Below are positions 11,401 to 20,513 of a DNA stretch of 50,164 bases, in pieces (position 1 is the stretch's first letter; every line of letters begins with the position of its first letter). Origin of the DNA: Apostichopus parvimensis (taxonomy: Eukaryota; Echinodermata; Holothuroidea; Aspidochirotida; Stichopodidae). A program made the position numbers and the translations under genes. The stretch spans positions 1 through 50,164 of the forward strand of contig KN892260.1 in NCBI GenBank assembly GCA_000934455.1. Direction: 5' to 3'. Below the pieces are notes generated by a model that saw only the letters and a program-made list of their open reading frames with translations, did no database searches and was not told the DNA's origin.

Positions 11401-14400
11401 TTGTGGTTGTCTATGTAGGTTTTAGAAATTTTGTATCAGCCAGTTTTAATTGAGCACTTGTTTTTGTCCATGAGGTGATTAAATCTTAGAGAGGAGCCAA
11501 TTGATTATAACAAAGAGAAGAGAAAAACCAACTGTTGATATTTGGGATTATTTCCTTCTGAACTACTTCCATCCCTATAACCACCCCCCCCCCCCTGATG
11601 GTGTCACCACTTTGCATTCCTTTTCCAGGCCTTACATGATTAATGCAAGCCCTATCCAAGTGTACTAATTTGAACCAATAGGAGTGGACCAGTCTGAGTG
11701 ACCTGAGGAATGCAAACCCTAGCCTAGTGTACTAATTTGAACCAATATTTTGCTAACAATTTTCACAAGTTACAGATATTTGCCTCATGCCCTGCCCTTT
11801 GATAAATCTTAGATGCACTACAGAAATATGTCTTTTAGCTCTTTCTATTACTTACATATTTTTCTGCTTTTCTTCTGTTTAGGAGTGAGTACTTCCGGAG
11901 GATGTTCCAGAATGACTGGGCAGAGAGAGAGAAAGAGTAAGTTCTTTTTGAAGAATTAATTTTGAAATGAGAAAAGTGACAATCTTAAAATAGAGGTAAA
12001 TTCGACTGTACAGTTGCGGTTCCTGCTCAGTGATCATCTTTGTAAACTTTGATAAGATGTATTATAAAATGATCCTATATAATATTAAGTTAATTTGTGT
12101 ACTGAGCACTCTTATTGCAATTTTGTTGGATAATGGAACATCCCTTGCGAATTATTACCAAGCTATCAATCGAGAACTGGCTTTGCTGCAAAAAATTGCT
12201 GTGATTCTTTTCTGCAGATTTTATTTCACTTAAAGGTAACCGGTACATATCAAATTTAGCAAGTAAATTATACTTTTTTCTTCAGTAAAAATTTGATTAA
12301 TAATTGTTTTCTTTTGGCAGAGGTATAACCATCCAAGGATTCACCTATGATGGTTTCAATACTTACATAGAGTATGTGTACACTGGGACAATAACAAACA
12401 AACTTTCATTCGATGTTGCTGTAGGTAAGTGCGTTATTTCATTTTATAGTTTCTCACATGATTTGTGAATAAACAATTAAGAAAGGGGCGTCCTGTTGAG
12501 AAGGAAGGACATCATTCATACTGTTAAAATGTCTGTAGTTAAATTATTGTTCTGCTTGATGATAGGGGGGTCAGAAGGGGGTCAGGTGGATTGCAGTCTG
12601 GAGCCCTTGGTCAATTATGGGGCCTGCATAACTTTTAAATGAAGATGATGTGTTCTCATTTTTGTGGAAATAATACTTCAATAGGGGGCCCAGTAACATG
12701 ATTGCATCCCCTGGCCCTAGCCTAACTCTCAAAGCTACTGTCTATTGTATCTTCACTGGCATTCAAGTAAAACCAAGCAAAGTTAAGTATTTACAGGTTA
12801 TCGGTATTGTCTCCTAATTTTAGCAGACTAAAACTTCCTAGATTTTTTCAAAGTACTTTCTTGAAGGTTCTGATTCTCCAAATTCGTCAATTAGATTATA
12901 CTGTAGTGATTTTATTCTTAATTGATCACACGTGTATTCTTTAGGTTAGCTATTTTTTACTAACAAGCTCTAGATGAATATTCACACTTGTTGAATATTG
13001 AAATCAAAACATTACCGTCATTCTTTTAATGATCAGTGATATTCTTTAGGTTGCTAATTTGTACCAATGATGCTTGAGATGAACATTCATACCTGTTGAA
13101 TAATGAAAACTAAGCATTAACAAAATTTTGTTCTTTAATGATCACTGATATTCTTTAGGTTGCTGATTTTTACCGATATATAGAGATGAATATTTCTATT
13201 TCTTGGGCATTGAAATCCAAATATTAGTGTTGTTTCTTTTATTGATGACAAACGTATGTGATGTTACTAACTGTTATCAAGAGAAATCAGTATACACACT
13301 TGTCTATATACCAAAATAGGGATCACATATTTAATCTTTATTATTTCACAATTCACATTGCTGCATCAACTGTAAGCAAGATGCATGGGATGAATATGAA
13401 TAATTAATTGATATTTGAATCATGCAATAAGCGTTGTTCTGCAGTGATCTCAGATCATTTACAGATTGCTTGTTGCTGATTATTATGACGGATGAATATT
13501 TATACTTGTTGAATATTAAAATCAAAACCTATGTGTTGTTTTCATCATTGATTACAGATCTCCTTCAGATTGCTGACTGTTATCAAGAGATGAAATTAAA
13601 GGGACTCTGTGAAGAACTTCTGAAGGATAAACTGCAAATCACCAACTGCGCTTTCCTCTATCAAATAGCTACAAAATTTCAAGCAAAGGTGAGCAACATG
13701 ACACTGAGAGACATTAAAATCTTCCCTGCCTATAAAAAATACAAGCCAAGTCCCTTGTTGTTGGCCAAAAACAGGGGAGATTGAATATCTACCCGAGTTA
13801 TTATCCATTGTGACACTCCTATGCACAAATTCATGATTGAATACACAGTGTTCTATGTCGGTGGTCAAGCCAAATTTGTCTTCACACAGAAAGCAGTGCC
13901 CACCATTAGAGCACTTGTGTTTACAATCAGATGGTGGCTGGTCAATTAAGTAGGTGGGCTCAGGGATGAATCCTAATGGCAGTATTTGGGGTAGTTTATG
14001 CTATGAAGTAACAAATTATTAATGCTCGAGTGAATTTGAGGAGGACCGTTTTTCTATAGGCAGGCTTGACCATCATGGAAACCTTAAATTTGAAAGAAGT
14101 ATGTTAACTGGTAGATGCAAGGACAATGTGCATTATGATCTTCCCTGCCTATAGCAAATACCACCCGAGTCCCCTGTTTGTAGCCAAAAACAGGGGAGAT
14201 TGAATCTACCCGTTTTTGGTAATGCTAGCCATACTGGATGCTCCTCTGGACAAATTCATGATTAAACACACAGTGTACTATTCCAGTGGTCAAGCCAAAT
14301 TTGTCTTCAAACAGGAAAGCAGTGCCCACCATTTAGAGCACTTGTGTTTACAATCATATGGTGGCTGATCAATTACTTAGGTGTGCTCAAGATGAATCAT

Positions 14401-14960
14401 AAACAGGCAGTATTTGGGGTAGTTTATGTTATAAAGTAACAAGTTATGAATGCTCGAGGGAATTTGGGCAGGACTGTTTCTCTATAGGCAGGCTTGACCA
14501 GCATGTGCTCGGGTATGTTGAAGCATTACAATTAGCATAGTAAGTAATATAGAAAAGAGAGACTGAAACAATAAACCTAGTTGATGAGTGATAAGTTTCA
14601 TTTTAAACTCAAGGCCACAGAAGATGGCCTTGACTTATATGTACTGACAGCTGACCCCTACAAGAGTACATAACTATTGTAAATTAGTAAATGTACAATT
14701 TTCATAGAGAGAGAAGGTATCCTACATAAAATCTTAATTAGTTCAAACTATTTGAAATTGATAAAGCAAGCCAAGGATATATCCCAAGCATGAAATGCTA
14801 TTATCTATATCTACAGTTACTGAGAGTCGGGTGCGCTAAATTCGGTGCTCATCACATGACGGCTGTTATCGCCAGCGACTACTTCAAACAAATGACTAAT
14901 CCCAAGATTATCCAAGACTTCCTGGTTGCAACTGGCCAATACGGAGCATTCAAGTATTGA
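2329..14960 (+). CDS. RCC1 and BTB domain protein (RCBTB1/2-like), copy 1, exons 2-13, 5' partial
   Basis: Spliced gene made of exons 2329-2479, 3986-4070, 5047-5114, 6114-6224, 7289-7431, 8510-8706, 9718-9782, 10420-10490, 11883-11936, 12321-12424, 13558-13688 and 14817-14960. All introns are GT-AG and the phases join into one open frame of about 441 residues. The first half has RCC1 beta-propeller blades (IYSWG, LYGWG, VYACG, VYVWG strands and the ACGYTHTLALTDDGE RCC1 signature). The second half is a BTB/POZ domain (DITFIVENQKIRAHK, RSEYFRRMF) followed by a BACK-like end closing with GAFKY, as in vertebrate RCBTB1. Family knowledge suggests a protein-interaction or cullin-3 adaptor role; this is inference. 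The N-terminal exon is not in the window and, by analogy with copy 2, should lie just before base 1. No disabling change is seen. It differs from copy 2 at six residues. Confidence 0.9.
3137..3480 (-). repeat. Inverted-repeat arm B in intron 2, copy 1
   Basis: Reverse-complement partner of 381-758. The two arms bracket exon 2. The family of origin is not recognised. Confidence 0.8.
3986..4070 (+). CDS. Copy 1 exon 3 (RCC1 blade start)
   Basis: Acceptor TTTTGACAG, donor GTGAGT. Encodes IYSWGTKDYSQLGHSQNG, a classic RCC1 blade opening. Ends in phase 1. Confidence 0.92.
4191..4345 (+). mobile_element. tRNA-derived SINE in intron 3, copy 1
   Basis: Contains a polymerase III B box (GGTTCGACCC, 4254-4263) about 60 bases after a poor A-box-like AAGGTGGAGTGG, in a tRNA-like context (GCTAGCATCTAGAAGGTTGT). 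A body with GGGTGGGTTTTTTTCATCC follows. This is the usual head of a tRNA-derived SINE. It is not a functional tRNA, since no cloverleaf closes. No clear target-site duplication was found and the 3' end is uncertain. Confidence 0.6.
5047..5114 (+). CDS. Copy 1 exon 4
   Basis: Acceptor CTTTTAATAG, donor GTAACT. Encodes GGKFACDIACAQYSSYAILD and then NGE, matching the ACGQTSSMAVLDNGE stretch of RCBTB1. Confidence 0.9.
5836..6113 (+). repeat. Decayed tandem copies of the exon 5 acceptor, intron 4, copy 1
   Basis: The motif GCAGCTATATGG occurs three times: at 5842 followed by ATGAGGTATTA, at 6016 followed by GCAGGAGAATAATG, and at the true exon 5 (acceptor AG 6112-6113) followed by ATGGGGAAGTAATG. 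A fourth relic near 5886 reads TATAAATGGGAAAGTAATG. In the exon 5 frame the decoys reach stops quickly: L-Y-G-stop at the first, nine residues then stop at the second. Confidence 0.7.
6114..6224 (+). CDS. Copy 1 exon 5 (RCC1 blade)
   Basis: Acceptor CTAATTGCAG, donor GTATGT. Encodes LYGWGSNAKGQIG and ends at IKQ. 111 nt, phase 0 at both ends. Identical to the copy 2 exon. Decoy copies of its acceptor lie upstream. Confidence 0.92.
6225..7288 (+). other. Intron 5, copy 1, no feature recognised
   Basis: AT-rich intron between GTATGT and ACACAG. No repeat family or open frame recognised. Introns 6 (7432-8509), 8 (9783-10419), 9 (10491-11882, with a C-run near 11585) and 10 (11937-12320) are likewise plain; copy 2 introns match them. 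Confidence 0.6.
7289..7431 (+). CDS. Copy 1 exon 6 (RCC1 blade)
   Basis: Acceptor TTATACACAG, donor GTAAAT. Encodes IVCGKNFFLALSRSGHVYAC and then GEGTSGQIGKGD. The usual W of the blade strand is C here (VYACG). Confidence 0.92.
8510..8706 (+). CDS. Copy 1 exon 7 (last RCC1 blade and linker)
   Basis: Acceptor CTCTTCCAG, donor GTTAGT. Encodes VAATNASDLCAALSDAGEVY and VWGRC, then the conserved DDAFACYSSPPVTWRPLSI, the counterpart of DDVFACFATPAVSWRLLSV in RCBTB1. Confidence 0.93.
8749..9926 (+). other. Intron 7-exon 8-intron 8 tract with no seen difference from copy 2
   Basis: Compared by eye with 37142-38319, this 1.18-kb tract shows no mismatch and no indel (offset constant at 28393), while the flanks on both sides differ every few tens of bases. 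Confidence 0.7.
9718..9782 (+). CDS. Copy 1 exon 8 (linker before BTB)
   Basis: Acceptor ACTTGATAG, donor GTAAGC. Encodes VPKGYGGDVLTSLKNCLVED and E. 65 nt, phase consistent with both neighbours. Confidence 0.88.
10420..10490 (+). CDS. Copy 1 exon 9 (BTB start)
   Basis: Acceptor CTCTTTTCAG, donor GTCAGT. Encodes EIKDITFIVENQKIRAHKTI and LMI, the first strands and helix of a BTB domain. Confidence 0.92.
11883..11936 (+). CDS. Copy 1 exon 10 (BTB helix)
   Basis: Acceptor TCTGTTTAG, donor GTAAGT. Encodes SEYFRRMFQNDWAEREK, the typical BTB helix after the A-H-K motif. Only 54 nt, so easily missed by ORF scanning. Confidence 0.9.
12321..12424 (+). CDS. Copy 1 exon 11 (BTB C-terminal half)
   Basis: Acceptor CTTTTGGCAG, donor GTAAGT. 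Encodes GITIQGFTYDGFNTYIEYVY and TGTITNKLSFDVAV, matching the YPVYRAFLQYLYTD part of RCBTB1. Confidence 0.92.
12919..13540 (+). repeat. Decayed tandem copies of the exon 12 acceptor region, intron 11, copy 1
   Basis: Four to five units of about 105-115 bases, each with TTGATCA, TTCTTTAGGTTGCTGATTTT, AGATGAATATT and TTGTTGAATATTGAAATCAA. They resemble the real exon 12 boundary (TTGATTACAG then ATCTCCTTCAGATTGCTGAC, TGTTATCAAGAGATGAAAT). The unit near 13265 keeps ACTGTTATCAAGAGA almost exactly. They appear to be old duplications of the intron end plus exon start. Confidence 0.65.
13558..13688 (+). CDS. Copy 1 exon 12 (BTB end / BACK start)
   Basis: Acceptor TTGATTACAG, donor GTGAGC. Encodes DLLQIADCYQEMKLKGLCEE, LLKDKLQITN and the helix to FQAK. 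Confidence 0.92.
13719..14505 (+). repeat. Two direct copies of a 360-370 bp module in intron 12, copy 1
   Basis: Modules at 13719-14078 and 14138-14505 each begin ATCTTCCCTGCCTATA and end CTATAGGCAGGCTTGACC, an inverted TGCCTATA/TATAGGCA pair at the ends. Both share GGTGGTCAAGCCAAATTTGTC, AGAGCACTTGTGTTTACAATC and GTATTTGGGGTAGTTTATG. The inner part can form a hairpin (CCCCTGTTT against AAACAGGGG). Possibly a MITE-like element that was tandemly doubled. Confidence 0.65.
14817..14960 (+). CDS. Copy 1 exon 13 (C-terminus and stop)
   Basis: Acceptor TATCTACAG. Encodes LLRVGCAKFGAHHMTAVIAS, DYFKQM, and ends ATGQYGAFKY then TGA at 14958-14960. The GAF-K ending is shared with RCBTB1 (CGAFKN). Confidence 0.93.
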   Translation, partial: LLRVGCAKFGAHHMTAVIASDYFKQMTNPKIIQDFLVATGQYGAFKY

Positions 14961-17255
14961 AAATGGTGCATTACTGCTGCAAGAAGAGGGGATTTGATTC
15001 TCCAGTCAGACAGACAACACTGAAAAAGGTCATATCTACTATAGAAATTACATAGCACAGCTGCTTAGAATTACCTTGTATACAGTTAATTTGCATTACC
15101 AAAACCCCTTCCCCTAGCCTTCCCCCCTCACCCCACAAGCACACACACACAGAAAACACTCCTCCAACCTTCCAATTAATGGTATAATTCCCATCATGAA
15201 ACAAACATCGTATTTGCTTTTGTTTAAGTTTATATTAGGCTAACATAGTTCTAAGAACCTATCTTTATAATTAAACGGTAAGCTATGAATCTAGTATGAA
15301 ATAATATTGAATTAGAACCAAAACTGATCAACCAGAAACCTGAATTCAGAAGTTTAGAAGTTTCAAAACAACTATGTAAGAATTTTTTAAGTTTAGACAA
15401 ATATGGTGACTTAAAAGTCAGGTTATTAAATTTGTGCATGAGGGGTGTCATTTTGATCAAAATGTTGAACTATGGACTGGAAAGAGTGATTTTTCAATTC
15501 CTTTTATATAGTATTAAAAGTTCCAAAATTGCTTTCTTAAACTTGGAAAAACAAATATCATACATCTGGTCATACGTCTGTACCAAGCATTTGTAAAAAT
15601 GAAAGTTTAGTTCTCAGAAATATTACTGATACATGTGAAACTTTCCAATATCACAACAAATTATGATCTTCACATCTAAAGCTTCTGTTAAGGAAAGAGA
15701 AGGGGCAAATGAAATGAGGTGGGTTGTCAGCATTGTAGCATTTTTGTGAGGGCCAGAATTTCTGTCCAAGCTGAATGGAATTTCAAACTGCATTGGATCC
15801 TAGGTGCCCATCCACATCAAATGTTTGTCCTGTAACTAAATTGGACCAGATGTTACAGCCCTCCAAATATGTTGCACATATTTCAATGAAAATGTTTGTC
15901 ATTGAGATTATTTCCCAATCGTTGGCACTACTAACTTTGCAATGCAATAAGTCACACAGCTCAAAATAATATTATTGGATTATTCTCCATATGTTACGAT
16001 CATATATGGATTTAAGTTCAATCAGTATAATGACTTAGTAACATTACCCCAAATTAGCTCCGTACACTATATGGTTTATTACATGGAGGCTTTGCCCCAC
16101 CCCCCACCACCCCATCCCCCCTGTGGCCATATGATGTTCTGTGCTTGAGTGATATCTTTTGCTCTTACTTTGAAAGGTCATAAAGTTTCCCTTAATACCA
16201 GGTATAAAGCTGAATATTTATGTGCTTCAGATTAATGAATATTCAGAATTTGGCTTTTCTGATTGTGTCTCTTTATCATATTATTGGTACCTGAAACAGC
16301 TGCTTTTTACAAAAAAATGTGATTTACCAGTTTGCTTTCTCACATATCTGTCATGCACTCAACACTGTGTCTAGAGTGGTAAAGTGAAAAGGTTCTTGGG
16401 GGTCATTACGAAGGCCTCCCAACATGATTGTCACATCAATTCCACAAATGTATAGTATATGGATACATTTCCATAGCTGTGAATGTAAGGAAGACTTGGT
16501 TCAATTTTTAATAGTGGAATGATAAACAACATATGTTGGGTCGTGTCAAAGTGAACATAGATTATATATATCTCTCACCAATGATATCACTTTTCTCTTA
16601 ACTTTACTCCATACACTTTATAGCATATTTCAAACTTTTGTAGGATTCGAATTTCACATTATATCAGCTGTAAATATAGCACTGAAATACAATCATGAAG
16701 ATTATACTCTAACTATGTGGATTGTCCCTTTCTTGTGAAAGTAGGCCTACAATAAATGAACAAGATTGTAATTAAGCTGTGTCTATGTGTTCATTATGTA
16801 GTTCCTAATTTCCCTAAATGTAGTAAAAGATGGGCAAAGTTTAGGGGTAAGTGGGGAACAGCAACCATATTACTCACCCCTCCCCCCTTCCACTAACCTC
16901 TTCCGAGATGTAGCCCAGAATGTGATTTCTTTTTGTAGTTAATATTGTAACGCTGACCTTGGTCTACTTATTATGGTAAAAAACACAGTCGCTCAAAAGA
17001 AAGTGTCCTTTTTTAATGGAAATAACTTTATTGCTCACATTTATACAGATAATTGGTTTGTGATTGAAGAATTGAAGAGTGCTCAGCAGAACGGGTTTAC
17101 CACACACAGTAATATTTACTCAGCTTATTTTCAATCCATACTTCTCAAGATAATCTACACAATGATGAGTAACAGCTAATGAGCAAGGACGAAACATACC
17201 CTTGGACATCTACATATAATAGCTTGAATTGAGTATAGTTTCACATGCAACTGGC
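14961..17255 (+). other. 3' flank of copy 1 gene, no further gene seen
   Basis: AT-rich DNA with C-runs near 16095 and 16870 and no open frame that resembles a known protein. It probably includes the 3' UTR. The matching copy 2 stretch (43298-45629) is similar, with an extra C/T-rich piece of some tens of bases near 44421-44500. Confidence 0.6.
16751..16756 (+). terminator. Possible polyadenylation signal, copy 1
   Basis: AATAAA followed after about 20 bases by GT-rich GCTGTGTCTATGTGTTCATT. It lies 1.8 kb after the stop codon, so the 3' UTR would be long. Other weaker sites could be used. Confidence 0.3.
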
Positions 17256-17940
17256 ACGTGAGAGCGTTTCTCGTGAGTAGACTTTCTCACAAGAAGACTT
17301 AACTATTATAAACAATTAGGACCAAAGATCTCTGATGTGAAGACTGCGTAAATTAATTATGAGTACGTTTCTCACAAGAAGATATCTCGCAAGGTTCTTG
17401 GGAAAGGATTGAGAAAATTCAACAAGCCTACGAACAAGTCTCATATGAGAAGACAGTCACTATCTCTAATATCGCTGTCGAGTAAATAGCTCGTTGGGAG
17501 ATCTCTCATGAGAAGGAGTCTCTCTGTTTAGAATTACTCGTGAGAATATTTCTCAAAATAAAATAAAACTGTTAGCAAACTGCCTATCCACTAAAGAGCC
17601 TGTGTAAGATAATGTGTAAAAGTAAGTTGGCCTGGCGTTCCAATCCTAGCAGGATCTTCTTCTGAGGCTAAATGACAAGTGGAGAATATTTCTTGTGAGC
17701 CCAATGACTCATGAGAAGGTGTCTCGTTTGTATAATTATTCGTGAGAATATTTCTCGTGAAAATAACGACTCGTGAGAAGGTATCTCTCGCTTGTATACT
17801 GAGTGAATTCACTCAGCATACAAGCGAGAGATACCTTCTCACTAGTCATTATTTTCACGAGAAATATTCTCACGAATTTAGGTGTATCGTTTGTATAATT
17901 ATTCGTGAGAATATTTCTCGATGACGATGTCTATCAACGA
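17256..17940 (+). repeat. Cluster of TCTCGTGAGA-type palindromes, copy 1
   Basis: More than ten variants of a self-complementary decamer (TCTCGTGAGA, TCTCACAAGA, TCTCATGAGA, TTCGTGAGAATATTTCTC) are spread over about 680 bases, often as CTCGTGAGAAGGTATCTC. No coding sense. It includes the long palindrome at 17738-17877. Confidence 0.8.
17738..17877. repeat. 140-bp spacerless inverted repeat (fold-back), copy 1 only
   Basis: Two arms of 70 bases meet at GAGTGAATTCACTC with no spacer; I count three mismatches. It is followed by a second direct copy (17881-17920) of the 40 bases that lie just before the left arm end (GTTTGTATAATTATTCGTG). Copy 2 has only the left arm. Confidence 0.9.
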
Positions 17941-18505
17941 AAAATTTAAATCACTGAACTGCATGCATTTTTCATATGTGAAGTTCCTCAGAAATGTAAT
18001 GATCTCAAACTATGTATTGTTCTGTGCCTACGCAACGTACAATTGAGAAGAATTTGACCACAAAATGTCTGCTGTGTCAAGTTCTTTCATACCCCTAAAG
18101 TGAGAGTAGTGGTAGCATGGACATGGACAATTCCGGACACCTAAGCCTTAAAACACCCCAAAACTATATCTATTTGGTATAAATCACCTGAAAATATACT
18201 TGATATGGTGGGAGAAGTATGTTATAGTACGATACACGGCCAAACTTTCTTTCCTGCAAACTGTTTTCACGTTGTATTCCACGAAGATTCTTGTGATTGT
18301 GGAACTGGTACTTCTTTGCTCGAGTATTGATAATAATCGGACACCCGGCCTACGTTGTTGCGCTGGTGATAAAATTGGTGGCGCAGTTGCTCTTTCAGTA
18401 ATTTTAACAGCTGGACTTCATAGATCTCCGTCATTAAAGGGGTAATGAGTTAAATTTTGGATGTCAAAGTGATTAGTCTTTGATTTTGAAAGGAAAAAAA
18501 GAAGC

Positions 18506-20320
18506 TTATTCTTCTTGAACTTTACAATGGGGGCAGTAAAACAGTTGGGAATGAGTTAGATCGGCTTTTGTTTTGTTTGTGCAGAACTGTAAATGGACCC
18601 AATGAGGGCAAGCACAACACTGTGCCCAGTCTACAAATTTTATTTCAGTTCGAAGAATATTTCTCATTTCTGGGGGTGAAAATTTCCTACAAACACAGCA
18701 ATTTTCCTCTTCCGTGGAGTCATCTGTCATTTCTGTTTCTGTAATTGGAGGGGTTACATCAAGTGTGGGGCTATGAAGATGTATTGCTGAAGTGCTCCCT
18801 GTGCTGGTGGTAGTGATGTCACTTGTTGTAATTAATTTACGTTTTCCATCCAGTTTACTCTTTCCATCCAGCTTATTCTTTCCTTTAGACCTTTTAGATT
18901 TTGTACTTTTTTCTTTGTCATCGACCACTTTCCGTATTTTTAGAAGAATACGATCTTCTGTAATCGCAACGCCTCCGGGACGGTAAGAATATTTACGTTT
19001 GGCTTTTAGCTGATTGGGAACAGGTTGAGGTGCTGGTAGCTGACTTTGCAAATATTCAGCTAGGTTTCCTGTGACTTCTTTGTTGCTTTTCGTCGATGCA
19101 GGTTTTTGTACCTTTCGGGATGCTGTTTTTTTCTTTAAGTTTTCAGCAATACTGAAATGCGCTTCACTGATAATATTTCGGTTTGTTGGAAATATTCCTG
19201 TAGGTTTGAAGGCAGAGAATAGGTTTGGTGGTGAAAATGCCTTTGAATAACTCCGCGAAATAAGTTTTGTCATGTTATATCGCGTTATTCTTTCTCCTGG
19301 GTTTTCTCTCATATATCTTTCACACTCAGAATTGTAGTGGGATTTCAAAGGGCTGAAAATACCCTTGTCAAGAGGTTGAAGCACATGGCTTGTATGGGGA
19401 GGTAAAACAAATAGAATTATGTTATGTGACTTCGCAATCTCGATGAGTGGCAATGAAATGTGTGAGTTGTGTCCATCATACAGCAAAAGAGCATGCTGAT
19501 CAGCATCTCGGTTCGGGATGAATTTCAGGAAATGCTCTTCGAGGTATCTCTGAAAAATGTCGCTGTTGCTCCATCCGCTGTCAGACATGTGGAATTTACT
19601 TCCAGGGTATGCACCTTCTTTGAGTTCAACCATTAAACGTTTTCCTTTATATATGAAAAACGGGGGGATAGCATTTCCAGCGGCGTTACCGGTGGCGAGG
19701 ACAGTTGTTAGAGCACCCCTCTCGGATGTAATTGTATTCAGAGGTCTGAGGTTTCGAGGGGCAATGCATTTGGATGGAGAATGGTCTGTCTGAAACCCAG
19801 TTTCATCAACGTTGAATATCAGGTGGGGTTTATCTGTTAGGGAATATTTGTTCATGATTGTTTCAAGCTCATTGAAGTAGCTGTCCACGGTTTCTCTTGA
19901 CATAGCGTGTGCCCTCTTTATTCCCAGCTTTTGTGGTTTGGCTAACTTCAGCTCTGGCCATCGCTTTAAATACCCGTGGAGCCATGCGTCGGTAATCACC
20001 CGACACCCGTCAGGTTTCTTGCCCGCAAATATAGCAGAGTTTGTAGCCAGGCGTAAAAACTTCTTTCTGCCGAGTTACGGTAGCCAATTTTTGCAAAATA
20101 CTTTACATGATCAGCTAGAAGCTTCTCCTCTTCCTTTGTAAATAAAGTTGGAGGACCTGCGTGTGTGCCAACTCTACTTCGCCCTGTAACTTGATCGTAC
20201 AGATTGCTCCTTGGCACACCGCATATTTTGGCAGACTTTCCTCACTGCCCATCTTCTGTTCCTCACCAAGTGCAAGGCCCTGAGCATGTTTTTCTCCTCA
20301 TACTGTTTGTATCTCTTTTC
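18506..20320 (-). pseudogene. Pogo/Tigger-like transposase with DDE domain and PHD-like C-terminus, frameshifted N-terminus
   Basis: The main open part (19999-18506, 497 residues) has a DDE_1 endonuclease domain. Candidate catalytic residues are D65 (FNVDETGF), D175 (LLYDGHNSH) and D211 (LQPLDKGIF). After a lysine-rich linker, residues about 430-493 carry C and H spaced as in a PHD-type zinc finger (CCVC, CCACPHWVH, YCPHC). The N-terminal DNA-binding part lies upstream in other frames: a psq-like helix-turn-helix (MLRALHLVRNRRWAVRK, then AKICGVPRSNLYDQVTG) and LADHVKYFAKIGY. Frame breaks are near 20231-20240 and 20065-20085. A likely intron acceptor (TTTTGTTTTAG) precedes 20320. Probably inactive unless the breaks are sequencing errors beside the gap. 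Confidence 0.88.
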
Positions 20321-20513
20321 CTAAAACAAAAGAATATTAGATTCTTGGTAGGATTTCATCCTGCACTGAAAACTTTAACGTTAGAACTTTAAAATTTTAT
20401 GTCGGCTGCAAACACATTTTTGGGACTATGCATGATTAAATGACAATCTTGTATCCCGTCTATAAATAAAACAATATGACAAACTACCAAGACCCCGACC
20501 AACCACCTCCCCC

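Noticed and set aside
11581-11597. C-run as an i-motif or regulatory site
   Set aside because: Short homopolymer tracts recur in this DNA (16095, 22390, 44411) and have no supporting context.
19557-19793. Plus-strand open frames across 18792-20141
   Set aside because: They are antisense shadows of the transposase on the minus strand.
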